Translations under genes and position numbers: made by a program
Part shown: positions 9,258 through 17,678 of the stretch, one piece after another
Layout of the letters: every line of letters begins with the position of its first letter
How positions within the stretch are numbered: position 1 is the stretch's first letter
From: an uncultured Flavobacteriaceae bacterium
Lineage (GTDB): Bacteria > Bacteroidota > Bacteroidia > Flavobacteriales > Flavobacteriaceae
Length of the DNA stretch: 64,000 bases
Direction of reading: 5' to 3'
Assembly (NCBI GenBank): GCA_943789465.1
Contig: CALSUF010000001.1
Coordinates: 310,001-374,000 of the forward strand
Notes under the pieces: model-generated
Seen by the model: the letters and a program-made list of their open reading frames with translations, nothing else
Told to the model about the DNA's origin: nothing
Database searches by the model: none

Positions 9258-10374
9258 AGTCACAGAAACTACTTTAGAAATTAACTTGGAGGCTTTAAGT
9301 TCTAATTATAACTTCCTAAAATCAAAACTCCAAAAAAAAACACTGTTTTTAGCAGTTGTAAAGGCGTTTGCATACGGAAGTGACGCTGCTGTGATTGCTA
9401 ACTTTCTTCAAAAATTGAATGTAGATTATTTTGCTGTAGCCTATATAAACGAAGGAATAGCCCTAAGAAAAGCGGGGATCACAACTCCTATTTTGGTGCT
9501 TCATCCTCAAGCAACTAACTTAAGTCTTGCAATAAAATATTGTTTAGAGCCTAGTTTATATACCTTGAAAATACTGAAAGAATTTGTGTCTATAGCAAGT
9601 GATCTGAATCAAAAAAATTACCCAGTTCATATTAAATTTAACACGGGGCTGAATCGTCTCGGATTTGAGTCAAATGAACTCGATTTGGTTGTAGAACAAC
9701 TTTCTAAAACCAGTGCCTTAAAGGTAAAATCGGTGTTTTCTCATTTAGCTGCAAGTGAAGATTTAGATGAAAAACTATTTACATTAAATCAAATTACTCT
9801 TTACAAATCCCTCTCCAATAACTTTGTTGAAAATCTAGGATACCCGGTCACAAGGCATTTATGCAATACTTCTGGAGTGCTCAATTATCCTGAGGCACAC
9901 TTTGATATGGTGCGTTGCGGAATTGGATTGTATGGTTATGGAAACACCAAAAAAGAGAGTAAAAATTTACGCCCAATAGCCTCCTTAAAATCTGTAATTT
10001 CACAAATTCACCTTGTTTCAAAAGGGAATAGCGTTGGCTATAATCGAGCCTTTATGTGTCCTCAAGATTCAAAGATTGCAACGATTCCTATTGGACACGC
10101 AGATGGAATTGGAAGGCATTTTGGTAATGGAGCGGGCTTTGTCTCTATAGGTTCTAAAAAAGCACCAATCGTAGGAAATGTGTGTATGGATATGATTATG
10201 GTAGATGTAACGAATATTGGATGTAAAGAAGGAGATGAAGTTGTGTTTTTTGGCCCAAAATTCTCTGCAGAAACGAGTGCAGCTGCAGCAAACACGATTT
10301 CTTATGAACTCATTACGGGCATCTCTCAGCGTATCAAACGTGAAATTTTAGGGGAAAGACCAATTAACACATAG
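9250..10374 (+). CDS. alr: Alanine racemase
   Basis: This 374-residue PLP enzyme makes D-alanine for peptidoglycan. The PLP lysine is in [13 protein letters not shown] near residue 38 (usual motif VKANAYGHG, so several neighbours differ) and the second catalytic base is the Tyr of SVGYNRAF near 261. The conserved segments [11 protein letters not shown] and [13 protein letters not shown] follow. Its ATG lies inside the end of tdk. Synthesis ends at a strong terminator at 10435. The altered lysine motif still keeps all key residues. Confidence 0.94.
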   Translation: MPKVTETTLEINLEALSSNYNFLKSKLQKKTLFLAVVKAFAYGSDAAVIANFLQKLNVDYFAVAYINEGIALRKAGITTPILVLHPQATNLSLAIKYCLEPSLYTLKILKEFVSIASDLNQKNYPVHIKFNTGLNRLGFESNELDLVVEQLSKTSALKVKSVFSHLAASEDLDEKLFTLNQITLYKSLSNNFVENLGYPVTRHLCNTSGVLNYPEAHFDMVRCGIGLYGYGNTKKESKNLRPIASLKSVISQIHLVSKGNSVGYNRAFMCPQDSKIATIPIGHADGIGRHFGNGAGFVSIGSKKAPIVGNVCMDMIMVDVTNIGCKEGDEVVFFGPKFSAETSAAAANTISYELITGISQRIKREILGERPINT

Positions 10375-10434
10375 CTTTGTGTTAAACTGCATTAAGAATT
10401 TACTAAAAAAATAGGCGTTTATAACGAAATCCCT

Positions 10435-10465
10435 AAAGACGAACAATGTTGTTCGTCTTTTTTAG
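10435..10465 (+). terminator. Rho-independent terminator after alr
   Basis: A perfect 12-base inverted repeat (AAAGACGAACAA / TTGTTCGTCTTT, separated by TG) is followed by further T residues. It ends the tdk-alr transcript before asd. Confidence 0.85.
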
Positions 10466-10529
10466 TTTTACATCATGTGTTCTCGCTTTATTTACTAATT
10501 TTATACCCTAAATCAAAGATCTAAAAATA

Positions 10530-11516
10530 ATGAAAATTGCAGTTGTAGGAGCTACCGGAATGGTAGGAGCCGTCATGTTAAAATTACTCGAAGAACGTCA
10601 GTTTCCTGTTACGAAACTTATCCCTGTTGCTTCAGAGCGTAGTGTTGGTAAAAAAATAAGTTATAAAGGAGTGGACCATACAATTGTTGGTCTTGCTGCG
10701 GCTGTTGAAATGCGTGCGGACATTGCTATTTTTTCTGCTGGTGGTGACACATCGCTTGAATGGGCTCCAAAATTTGCTGAAGCTGGGACAACAGTTATTG
10801 ATAATTCTTCTGCTTGGCGAATGGACGCTTCAAAAAAGCTAATCGTTCCAGAAATTAACGCTTCTATTTTAACTGCTGAAGATAAAATTATTGCAAATCC
10901 AAACTGCTCAACCATACAATTGGTAATGGCGTTATCGCCGCTCCACAACAAATACAAAATGAAGCGCGTAGTGGTGTCTACCTACCAATCTGTTTCAGGA
11001 ACAGGCGTTAAAGCTGTTCAACAATTAGAAAACGAAATCAATGGGGTTAAAGGGGAGATGGCCTATCCTTACCCAATAGGAAGAAATGCGTTACCTCACT
11101 GTGATGTATTCCTTGAAAATGGGTACACTAAAGAAGAAATGAAGTTGGCTATGGAGCCACAAAAAATATTAGGTGATAACTCCTTCGCGATTACAGCTAC
11201 GGCTGTTCGAATTCCTACTGCGGGTGGGCACTCAGAATCTGTTAATGTTCAGTTTGAAAATGATTTTGAACTTCAGGAAGTACGCTCTATTTTAAGCCAA
11301 ACTGAAGGGGTGACGGTTCAAGACAACACCGATACAAATACCTACCCTATGCCTATTTATGCAAACGGAAAAGATGACGTGTTTGTAGGGCGTATCCGAC
11401 GCGATGAAACGCAAGAAAACTCTTTAAATATGTGGATTGTTTCAGATAATTTAAGAAAGGGCGCTGCGACAAATACCATTCAAATTGCGGAATATCTAGT
11501 CGCTAATATTTTATAG
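10530..11516 (+). CDS. asd: Aspartate-semialdehyde dehydrogenase
   Basis: This 328-residue protein has the N-terminal NADP-binding motif VVGATGMVGAVML, the catalytic cysteine in IIANPNCSTIQLVMAL near residue 128, and the active-site GGHSESVNV near 235. It reduces aspartyl phosphate to aspartate semialdehyde, the branch point for lysine/diaminopimelate, threonine and methionine. Length is typical. It is followed after 8 bases by an ABC ATPase, an arrangement that suggests cotranscription but no functional link. Confidence 0.96.
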   Translation: MKIAVVGATGMVGAVMLKLLEERQFPVTKLIPVASERSVGKKISYKGVDHTIVGLAAAVEMRADIAIFSAGGDTSLEWAPKFAEAGTTVIDNSSAWRMDASKKLIVPEINASILTAEDKIIANPNCSTIQLVMALSPLHNKYKMKRVVVSTYQSVSGTGVKAVQQLENEINGVKGEMAYPYPIGRNALPHCDVFLENGYTKEEMKLAMEPQKILGDNSFAITATAVRIPTAGGHSESVNVQFENDFELQEVRSILSQTEGVTVQDNTDTNTYPMPIYANGKDDVFVGRIRRDETQENSLNMWIVSDNLRKGAATNTIQIAEYLVANIL

Positions 11517-11524
11517 TTACTTAA

Positions 11525-12436
11525 ATGCTATCAATATCCAACGTCTCTTTTAAATACAACAAACGTGCGGTATTAAACTCTGTTTCTGTTGTTATTAATA
11601 GTGGAGATTGTTTGGCTATTGTGGGAGAAAGTGGTTCTGGAAAAAGCACGTTACTAAAGCTTGCTTTTGGTCAAATGGATGTAGATGCTGGTGCAATAAC
11701 TTGGAAAGACAAGCCGATTCTAGGTCCAAAAAATAAACTTGTTGTGGGGCACGATTTTATGAAATATGTAGCACAAGAGTTTGATTTAATGCCTTACACA
11801 AGTGTTTCGGAAAACATTGGAGATTACCTCTCTAATTTTTATCCTGAGGAAAAAAAAGCCCGTGTTAATGAATTGATTGAAGTCGTAGAGTTACAGGGGT
11901 TTGAAAACACGAAAGTACAGTTTTTGAGTGGAGGTCAAAAACAACGTGTGGCTTTAGCAAGGGCTATTGCCAAACGTCCAGAGATTATTCTTCTTGATGA
12001 GCCTTTTAGTCACATTGATAATTTTAAAAAACAATCTTTAAGACGTAATTTATTTAGGTATTTGAAAACAAACAATATCGCCTGTGTATTGGCAACACAC
12101 GACAAAGACGACGTTCTTTCTTTTGCAGATCAAATGATGGTGCTGCATAAAGGATCTGTATTATCAATAGAGAGTCCAAGCTATATGTATTCCAATCCCG
12201 CACATCCTTTAGTGGCTGCTTTTTTTGGTGAATATAGCGCTGTAGAAGGAAAATTATATTACGCGCATCAGATTACTTTAGTGGAAAATAGCCCACTCAA
12301 AGCGTCTGTAAAGGACAGTCTTTATAGAGGAGAATATTATTTAATTGAGGCAGACCTCAACGGAGATAAGGTTTGTTTTAAAAACAAGAACGCTATAGTG
12401 GAAAATTCAATAGTTTCATTGAAATTAAATCATTAA
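11525..12436 (+). CDS. ABC transporter ATP-binding protein without adjacent permease
   Basis: This 303-residue protein contains a complete ABC ATPase: Walker A GESGSGKST near residue 35, signature LSGGQKQRVALARAIA near 139, Walker B IILLDEPFSHID near 158 and the H-loop histidine in LATHDKDD. The last 70 or so residues after the ATPase resemble a TOBE-like regulatory extension as in PotA/FbpC-type importers. No membrane or binding-protein gene is next to it, so its transporter is unknown. It starts 8 bases after asd. Confidence 0.88.
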   Translation: MLSISNVSFKYNKRAVLNSVSVVINSGDCLAIVGESGSGKSTLLKLAFGQMDVDAGAITWKDKPILGPKNKLVVGHDFMKYVAQEFDLMPYTSVSENIGDYLSNFYPEEKKARVNELIEVVELQGFENTKVQFLSGGQKQRVALARAIAKRPEIILLDEPFSHIDNFKKQSLRRNLFRYLKTNNIACVLATHDKDDVLSFADQMMVLHKGSVLSIESPSYMYSNPAHPLVAAFFGEYSAVEGKLYYAHQITLVENSPLKASVKDSLYRGEYYLIEADLNGDKVCFKNKNAIVENSIVSLKLNH

Positions 12437-12518
12437 GGTGTGTCTTTATACCCCAAAGTATTTCATTTTATCAAATTAAAATCTTAAATTACATTTTTAT
12501 AATATAACCCTACATACT

Positions 12519-13448
12519 ATGTCGTTCTTTTTAATCCCCTTTATTGTCTTTGGATTCCTTCTTTTATTTGCCGCTTTATTTACGGTAAAACAGCAAACTG
12601 CAGCTGTTATCGAGCGCTTTGGAAAATTTCAAAGCATACGACAATCTGGTCTCCACTTAAAAATTCCATTAATTGATCGCATTTCTGGTCGTTTGAGTTT
12701 AAAAATTCAACAGCTAGATGTATTAATTGAAACCAAAACTCTAGATGATGTATTTGTACGTCTTAAGGTTTCGGTTCAGTTTAAAGTGATTAAAATGAAA
12801 GTTTATGATGCCTTTTATAAGTTGGATTATCCGCACGATCAAATTACATCTTATGTGTTTGATGTAGTGAGAGCAGAGGTGCCAAAAATGAAACTTGATG
12901 ATGTGTTTGTTAAAAAAGACGATATCGCTATTGCTGTCAAATCAGAGCTAAACCAAGCCATGATGGATTATGGGTATGACATCATAAAAACATTGGTTAC
13001 AGATATTGACCCAGATGCTCAAGTTAAAGAAGCGATGAATCGAATTAATGCTTCTGAACGTGAAAAAATTGCCGCTCAATTTGAGGGGGATGCTGCGCGT
13101 ATTCTAATTGTTGAAAAAGCAAAAGCAGAAGCGGAGAGCAAGCGTCTTCAAGGACAAGGTATTGCTGATCAACGTCGTGAGATTGCGCGGGGCTTAGAGG
13201 AGTCTGTTGAGGTACTTAACAAAGTTGGGATCAACTCTCAAGAAGCATCAGCTTTGATTGTTGTAACACAGCATTATGACACGCTTCAATCTATCGGTCA
13301 AGAAACAAACAGTAACCTTATATTATTACCAAATTCTCCACAGGCAGGCAGCAATATGTTGAATGACATGGTGGCGAGTTTTACGGCTAGCAACCAAATT
13401 GGTGAAGCCATGAAAAATGGTCCTAAGAAAATTTTGCCTAAAAAATAG
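12519..13448 (+). CDS. SPFH/Band 7 membrane protein (stomatin-like)
   Basis: This 309-residue protein has one N-terminal membrane helix (about 3-22), then the SPFH core beginning VKQQTAAVIERFGKFQSIRQSGLHLKIPLID and a charged coiled-coil region (about 170-240, with EKAKAEAESKRLQGQGIADQRR). Such proteins form large membrane-associated oligomers involved in membrane organisation and protein quality control. Family is clear; exact subfamily (QmcA-like) is inferred. An efficient terminator follows at 13475. Confidence 0.9.
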   Translation: MSFFLIPFIVFGFLLLFAALFTVKQQTAAVIERFGKFQSIRQSGLHLKIPLIDRISGRLSLKIQQLDVLIETKTLDDVFVRLKVSVQFKVIKMKVYDAFYKLDYPHDQITSYVFDVVRAEVPKMKLDDVFVKKDDIAIAVKSELNQAMMDYGYDIIKTLVTDIDPDAQVKEAMNRINASEREKIAAQFEGDAARILIVEKAKAEAESKRLQGQGIADQRREIARGLEESVEVLNKVGINSQEASALIVVTQHYDTLQSIGQETNSNLILLPNSPQAGSNMLNDMVASFTASNQIGEAMKNGPKKILPKK

Positions 13449-13474
13449 AACGTCTTTAAAGTCTTATTTGTATT

Positions 13475-13512
13475 AAAAAACGCCCTCAGTTAAAACTATG
13501 GGCGTTTTTTTT
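13475..13512. terminator. Bidirectional terminator between the SPFH gene and glnS
   Basis: An 11-base inverted repeat (AAAAAACGCCC / GGGCGTTTTTT) with a 14-base loop has an A-run on one side and a T-run on the other, so it can end the forward SPFH transcript and the reverse glnS transcript. Confidence 0.85.
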
Positions 13513-13561
13513 GGGACAACAGAAAGAATTCTTGTTGTTAGAAGTTTACTGCGTGTCTTTT

Positions 13562-15596
13562 TTAAATTTGATTTGCTACTTCGCTTAATAACGGGTGAGC
13601 ATCCGTTTTTGCAGTAGCTATAAAAGTGTCGATCGAATCATTTTTTTCTAGACCATTATCTAAAAGTACTTTTAAAGTAAGTGCTACCGCTATACGCGTT
13701 CCTACTTTTTTGACTGCTGTATTAAATAAGGGTTCTAAATCTTCATAGGAAACGTCGTTTGCGAGCGTCTGAATTTCTGCTTTGACCTTTTGTTGTTTGG
13801 CTTCCGGAAGGTTCGTGTACTTTTTTCCAAGCTGCTTTATAACATCAATTGCTTTTCGCTTTTTTGCTTGAGGTGTGGGCTGTTGTTTAGCAGGCTGTGT
13901 TTGCTTGGGTTCTTTTTTAGCCCAAGTGTCTCTTAAACCTACGGTTTTATTAAATATCAAATTGGTAGCGGCGCTATCATTATCTACATTAAAATACCCA
14001 AGACGTTGGAATTGAAATTGTTCTCCAACAGCTGGCATGTTTGATATGTGGTTCTACAAATGCTTTTCTCACTTTTAAGGATTCTGGATTCACAAAAGTT
14101 GAAAAATCTGCTGTTTGACTGTCGGGAGCTTCGTGTAAAAACAAACGATCATATTCCCGTACTTCAGCTTCAATGGCATGTGCAATAGATACCCAGTGCA
14201 AAGTTCCTTTAACTTTTCTAAGACTTTCAGGAGTTCCGCTCCCACTTAAACTTTTTGGGTCATAAGTACAATGGATTTCTAAAATTGTTCCATTAGAGTC
14301 CTTTTACAACATTTTCTGCTTTTATTATAAATGCATTTTTAAGACGCACTTCTTTTCCCAGGGAAAGTCTGAAATATTTACTGTTAGCTTCTTCCTTAAA
14401 ATCATCGCGCTCTATATATAGGTTTCCTGAAAAGGGTACTGTTCGTGAGCCTGCACTTTCGTCTTCTGGATTGTTTTCTGCTTCTAACCACTCTTCTTTT
14501 ACTTGTGTGTAATTCGTAATTACCAACTTAACTGGGTCTAAAACAGCCATTATTCGGGCTGCTTTTTTGTTAAGATCTTCACGGACGCAAAATTCTAAAA
14601 GAGAGACGTCAATTATATTATCGCGTTTGGCAACTCCAACCTTATTTACAAAATTACGAATGGATGTTGGTGTGTAGCCACGACGCCTTAAACCTGAAAT
14701 TGTAGGCATGCGTGGGTCGTCCCAACCAGAAACAACCTTATCTTCAACTAGCTTTAATAACTTTCGCTTACTCATAATGGTGTAGCTTAAGTTTAAGGCG
14801 AGCAAACTCGCGTTGCTTTGGAATTAGAGGGTAAAGATTGGTTGTTATAATTGGATACGATATTTTTAAACCAATCGTATAAATCTCTATGAGGTTTGAA
14901 TTCTAACGAACATAGAGAGTGGGAAATCTGTTCTAAATAATCACTTTCTCCGTGCGTCCAGTCATACATTGGATATATACACCAAGTTGATCCTGTACGG
15001 TGGTGGTCGGCGTGGAGTATGCGATACATTAAAGGGTCACGCATCAACATATTGACATGTTTCATGTCTATTTTAGCTCTTAAAACGTGTGTTCCTGCTT
15101 TAAATTCACCGTTTTTCATTTGGTTAAAAAGTGCTAAGTTTTCATCCACAGAGCGGTTTCTGAAGGGGCCGTCTTTTCCTGGTTGTGTGGGGGTTCCTTT
15201 TTGAATCGCCATGGCTTCGCTGGATTGCGAATCAACATAGGCTTTGCCTTCTTTTATCATTTCTAAAGCCCAAGCGTATAGCTGTTCAAAATAGTCCGAG
15301 GAGTATACTTCTTTATCCCATTTGTAACCCAGCCAAGAAATGTCTTCTTTGATGGCGTCTACATATTCTTGATCTTCTTTTGCGGGGTTGGTGTCGTCAA
15401 AACGTAAGTTAACGGGAGCTTGGTATGTTTCTCCCAAACCAAAACTAATCCCGATGGCTTTTGTATGTCCTATGTGAAGATAGCCGTTGGGTTCTGGTGG
15501 AAACCGAAAGCGCAATTTGTTTTGTGGCAAGCCATTTTTTAAATCTTCTTCTACTATTTGCTCTAAAAAATTGAGCGGTTTGTGTGTTTCTGACAT
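13562..15596 (-). pseudogene. glnS: Glutaminyl-tRNA synthetase/YqeY fusion with four frameshifts
   Basis: The reading frame from ATG at 15596 has the GlnRS start, the HIGH-type motif PPEPNGYLHIGH and all of the catalytic domain. It then breaks four times, each time by one extra base: near 14816 (before QREFAR), near 14793 (before [11 protein letters not shown], the KMSKS equivalent), at 14300-14301 (after ENVVKD) and near 14034 (before AVGEQFQFQ). Removing four bases restores a 676-residue protein with anticodon-binding domain and a C-terminal YqeY-like domain (about the last 110 residues), a fusion known in Flavobacteriaceae. No in-frame nonsense codon is needed beyond the shifts. Either the gene is newly broken or the assembly has indels here. 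Confidence 0.88.
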
Positions 15597-15703
15597 AATA
15601 AAGTGTATTTCTTGGATAAATACCTAGCAAAATTAATCAAATAAAAAGTTTATAGAAATATCTTCGGTATAATTATTATTTTTATCGAATTAAAAAAGAG
15701 AAA

Positions 15704-16060
15704 ATGGGAGTTATTAAGGTTGAAAACATAAAGGTGTATGCTTATCATGGATGTCTAAGCGAGGAAACTATTATTGGAAGTGATTATAGGGTTGATGTGA
15801 GTGTGGAGGCTGATTTAGAAAAGTCGTCTGTAACAGATGCTTTAAACGACACGGTTGATTATGTGACTTTAAACGCTATTGTGGTAGAGGAAATGAGTAT
15901 TGCTTCAAAATTATTAGAAGCGGTGGCGAAACGAATAATCAATCGAGTGTTTGAAAGTTGTGAGACTGTTGTATCGGTGTGCGTTTCTGTTTCTAAGATT
16001 AACCCACCTATTGGAGGGGATGTTGAAAAAGTAACGATTGTGTTGAGTGAAACGCGATAG
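15704..16060 (+). CDS. folB: Dihydroneopterin aldolase
   Basis: This 118-residue protein matches FolB: IKVENIKVYAYHGCLSEE at the N-terminus, TVDYVTLNAIV in the middle with the conserved tyrosine, LLEAVAKRII and a C-terminal KINPPIGGDVEKVTIVL. It converts 7,8-dihydroneopterin to 6-hydroxymethyl-dihydropterin and glycolaldehyde in folate synthesis. The length is normal. It is divergent from glnS across 107 bases and precedes the tRNA-Cys gene. Confidence 0.93.
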   Translation: MGVIKVENIKVYAYHGCLSEETIIGSDYRVDVSVEADLEKSSVTDALNDTVDYVTLNAIVVEEMSIASKLLEAVAKRIINRVFESCETVVSVCVSVSKINPPIGGDVEKVTIVLSETR

Positions 16061-16140
16061 AATTATAGATTTTATAATTTAAAACTAGTTATTTAATAAT
16101 GGTTCAGGGTTCATTTTTAGATGGATTCTTTTCTTTTATC

Positions 16141-16170
16141 TTGTGTAACGTTTAAATTTGCTTAAATTTG
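16141..16170 (+). promoter_or_regulatory. Promoter of tRNA-Cys
   Basis: TTG at 16141-16143, 19 bases, then TAAATTTG at 16163-16170 is an exact match to the Bacteroidota consensus. A second TAAATTTG copy lies 11 bases upstream at 16152-16159. The mature tRNA starts 13 bases after the -7 box. Confidence 0.55.
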
Positions 16171-16182
16171 CGTTCCTTTTTG

Positions 16183-16253
16183 GGCGTCTTGGCCGAGTGG
16201 CTAGGCAGAGGTCTGCAAAACCTTCTACAGCGGTTCGAATCCGCTAGACGCCT
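16183..16253 (+). tRNA. tRNA-Cys (anticodon GCA)
   Basis: The acceptor stem pairs GGCGTCT with AGACGCC and leaves U73, the discriminator base expected for tRNA-Cys. The anticodon loop reads CTGCAAA with anticodon GCA, and the T-arm contains GGTTCGAATCC. The gene is 71 bases with no encoded CCA. It is followed directly by a hairpin terminator. Confidence 0.96.
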
Positions 16254-16262
16254 CAATAAATT

Positions 16263-16295
16263 AAAACCACAATCGTTAAAAGTTGTGGTTTTTTT
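16263..16295. terminator. Terminator after tRNA-Cys, shared with lysE end
   Basis: AAAACCACAA and TTGTGGTTTT form a 10-base stem around a 10-base loop and are followed by a T-run. It ends the tRNA transcript and overlaps the stop region of the convergent lysE gene. Confidence 0.8.
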
Positions 16296-16965
16296 ATTCT
16301 CTTATCTCTTCAATAATGGTTTGTGGGTTTAACTGGTCTTTTGGTAAAAAACCTTTAGTAATTAGAACCAACCCACATATAATTAGAACAAGTCCGAGTA
16401 TTTTTTTAATTTTTAAGATGATAATGGGGGTTAATTGTTTTTTAAGCTGTTTAGCTAATACTATTTTCAATAAATCTGTAATAAAGTAGGTTGTGATAAG
16501 CGCTCCAAAAAACACATAAAACCGATCGATATCGTTTTCTAGACTGGGCCCTGTAACAATGATAATACCTAACCAGAAAATTAAAACCCCTACGTTGATA
16601 AAGTTGAGTAAAAACCCTTTAATGAATAACTCTATATAATTGGCTCTAAAAGAACTAGATAATTGTGCTTTCAGGTCTGTTTGTTTTGTTTTTTTAAGAA
16701 ACGTAATCAAACCATATACCGTTAATATAGTGCCGCCAAAAACGTATAAACCAGGTTGATTACTTAAATTTTCTAGTAATTGGAAACTACTAAAATATGC
16801 TACACCAATAAAAATGATATCCGCAATAATAACACCTGTATCAAAAGCAACTGCAGCTCTAAATCCTTTTGTAACGCTTGTTTCTATCAATACAAAAAAA
16901 ACAGGGCCTATCATAAAGGCTAAGAAAAAACCAAGGGGTATGGCAGCTTGGATATCTTCAATCAT
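16294..16965 (-). CDS. LysE family translocator
   Basis: This 223-residue protein has about six hydrophobic segments and the LysE/RhtB-type beginning (AAIPLGFFLAFMIGPVFFVLIETSVTKGFRAAVAFDTGVIIAD). Members export amino acids or other small solutes through the inner membrane; the substrate here is unknown. It is the last gene of a reverse-strand group with the DUF2807 gene (6-base gap) and rnr. Confidence 0.85.
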   Translation of the reverse strand: MIEDIQAAIPLGFFLAFMIGPVFFVLIETSVTKGFRAAVAFDTGVIIADIIFIGVAYFSSFQLLENLSNQPGLYVFGGTILTVYGLITFLKKTKQTDLKAQLSSSFRANYIELFIKGFLLNFINVGVLIFWLGIIIVTGPSLENDIDRFYVFFGALITTYFITDLLKIVLAKQLKKQLTPIIILKIKKILGLVLIICGLVLITKGFLPKDQLNPQTIIEEIRE

Positions 16966-16971
16966 AGTGCT

Positions 16972-17664
16972 TTAGTTTATAAGAAGGGGTTCTTTGTTTT
17001 TATAAATAACTCTTCCTCCAATTATATTCTTTTGCCTAACGGTTTTTGGGGTTCCATGAATTGTCAAGTTTCCACCAGCAACTATTGTTACTTCAATAAG
17101 ATCAGAACTATTTACATCTGCTTCTCCACCAGCCTTCATTTTTAGTTTAGTAGTTACCGCTTGTAATGTAGCTCCGTCATAAATACCTCCTGTTCTTATG
17201 TTTATGTTTTGTGATTGTGTGTTTCCTTTTACTTTGATACTTCCACCTGTCACACTTTTAATTGATAATAATTTTAAATCTGCTACCACAGAAATATAGC
17301 CACCTTCTTGGGTTTTAAGTTCTAATTCGTATTGTTTAAACGGAGAAGTCGAAACTACTTTAGCTCCCTCGTTAACGTCTATAATATCAATTTTTGTATA
17401 ATACAGTTTTACAAAGGTTTTATTGCCATTAAAGGGTTTATTGAAATCCATTTTAATTTTGAGAAGGCTGTTTTTTTGGACAACATAAACGTTGGAGGTG
17501 TCCTCTCCTGTAATTTCTATTTTATTTTCTGTAGATTGAATGAGTTCGACATTTATAAGATCATAAACTTTGAGTTCTGAGAATTCTCCTAAAGACTTAG
17601 TAATTGGAGCTTGAGAGGCTGCTAAAAAACAAGTAAAGAAAATAAGTAACGTATAATGTTTCAT
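16972..17664 (-). CDS. Head GIN domain (DUF2807) exported protein
   Basis: This 230-residue protein has a signal peptide (about residues 1-18) and a repetitive beta-helix-like body with many Gly, Val and Lys residues (for example VNEGAKVVSTSPF and LKMKAGGEADVNSS). This matches the putative auto-transporter adhesin, head GIN domain family common in Bacteroidota. It is probably periplasmic or surface-attached; its function is not established. It sits between rnr and lysE with gaps of 14 and 6 bases. Confidence 0.8.
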   Translation of the reverse strand: MKHYTLLIFFTCFLAASQAPITKSLGEFSELKVYDLINVELIQSTENKIEITGEDTSNVYVVQKNSLLKIKMDFNKPFNGNKTFVKLYYTKIDIIDVNEGAKVVSTSPFKQYELELKTQEGGYISVVADLKLLSIKSVTGGSIKVKGNTQSQNINIRTGGIYDGATLQAVTTKLKMKAGGEADVNSSDLIEVTIVAGGNLTIHGTPKTVRQKNIIGGRVIYKNKEPLLIN

Positions 17665-17678
17665 TTTGTGTGGGTATT

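Noticed and set aside
13562-15596. Programmed frameshifting in glnS
   Set aside because: Four separate +1 shifts, none at a recognisable slippery site with a downstream signal, are not plausible as programmed recoding.
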